Shown piece after piece: positions 4,835 to 5,015 of a stretch of 5,015 nt of DNA. The stretch lies in the NCBI GenBank assembly GCA_017455785.1, contig JAFSYZ010000257.1, positions 1-5,015 of the forward strand, given 5' to 3'. A model generated the notes under the pieces. It had not been told where the DNA came from, searched no databases, and was given only the letters and a program-made list of their open reading frames with translations. Source of the stretch: Candidatus Methanomethylophilaceae archaeon. GTDB lineage: Archaea > Thermoplasmatota > Thermoplasmata > Methanomassiliicoccales > Methanomethylophilaceae. How positions within the stretch are numbered: the first letter of the stretch is position 1; each line of letters starts with the position of its first letter. The position numbers and the translations under genes were made by a program.

Positions 4835-5015
4835 TCACACACGGATAAGATTGTATTTCCTTGTTCCAAGCCCAATTTTCTCGGCATGATCGAAACCTGC
4901 CTCCCAATCGGCATTTGGACTGATGAGTTTGGCTATGTCATGTTCACCCTTGTCGTGGGAGTGTCCTCCGATCAGACTGTTCTCGATAATCGGCGCATCA
5001 TTCACGGCATCGACA
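4835..5015 (-). CDS. Unrecognised protein, C-terminal fragment (runs off right edge)
   Basis: The minus frame entering at 5014 (base 5015 belongs to the preceding codon) gives 59 residues ending at a TGA at 4835-4837. It reads as real coding sequence: it is free of stops, has ordinary composition, and ends 5 nt before the next gene's start, as in an operon. The visible part begins VDAVNDAPIIENSLIGG and has a polar, His-rich stretch G-H-S-H-D-K-G-E-H at about 17-25. Then come P-N-A-D-W-E-A-G-F-D-H-A-E-K-I-G-L-G and the terminal T-R-K-Y-N-L-I-R-V. It has no membrane segment and looks like the end of a soluble domain. The His/Asp cluster could bind metal, but I cannot assign a family from this piece. 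Confidence 0.65.
   Translation of the reverse strand, partial: VDAVNDAPIIENSLIGGHSHDKGEHDIAKLISPNADWEAGFDHAEKIGLGTRKYNLIRV
4851..4858 (-). promoter_or_regulatory. Possible internal TATA-like box for the DUF998-like gene
   Basis: The minus strand reads AAATACAA, centred about 26 bp before the ATG at 4829 and lying inside the last codons of the upstream gene. It could give the membrane protein its own leaderless transcript in addition to read-through. It is weaker than the other boxes, and the coding sequence may place it there by chance. Confidence 0.3.

Noticed and set aside
4830..4907. N-terminal extension of the DUF998-like protein (26 more residues)
   Set aside because: The extension overlaps the real C-terminal frame of the upstream gene in another frame and is neither membrane-like nor signal-like. 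The ATG at 4829 has operon spacing and starts at helix 1.

Overview
The window looks like a piece of an archaeal chromosome of middling GC content, most plausibly from the Methanomassiliicoccales/Thermoplasmata side of the Euryarchaeota. That is inference. It rests on AT-rich TATA-like boxes placed about 26 bp before four start codons with no Shine-Dalgarno motif (leaderless archaeal promoters), a double-domain UspA protein, a DUF998-like membrane protein, and exported phosphatase-type proteins. No RNA gene, CRISPR array, transposase or integrase was found.

Layout, left to right. At 1-171 (minus) lies the N-terminal end of an exported metallophosphoesterase, probably of the 5'-nucleotidase/2',3'-cyclic phosphodiesterase type. 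A 615-bp divergent gap (172-786) holds two promoters and open but unconvincing reading frames, perhaps a decayed gene. At 787-1935 (plus) is an exported or anchored protein tyrosine phosphatase carrying the loop CTQGKDRTG. A 487-bp convergent gap (1936-2422) has no gene but several perfect hairpins and a 10-nt direct repeat. At 2423-3253 (minus) is a 2,3-bisphosphoglycerate-dependent phosphoglycerate mutase with an unexpected N-terminal membrane segment. A 159-bp divergent gap (3254-3412) carries two promoters and stacked inverted repeats, one set straddling the TATA box of the next gene. At 3413-4207 (plus) is a tandem-domain universal stress protein. A 12-bp perfect hairpin separates it from the convergent DUF998-like membrane protein at 4257-4829 (minus). 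That gene lies 5 nt behind the C-terminal end of an unrecognised protein that runs off the right edge (4835-5014, minus).

How the genes relate. There is no obvious pathway or defence island; each gene except the last pair appears to be its own transcription unit. The common thread is that three phosphoryl-handling enzymes (metallophosphoesterase, tyrosine phosphatase, phosphoglycerate mutase-like) each have an N-terminal hydrophobic segment with basic residues before it and acidic residues after it. By the positive-inside rule this puts their catalytic domains outside the cytoplasm. The membrane-attached mutase is the strangest of these, because a glycolytic enzyme would have no obvious substrate there. 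I saw no strong sign of a wholly new system.
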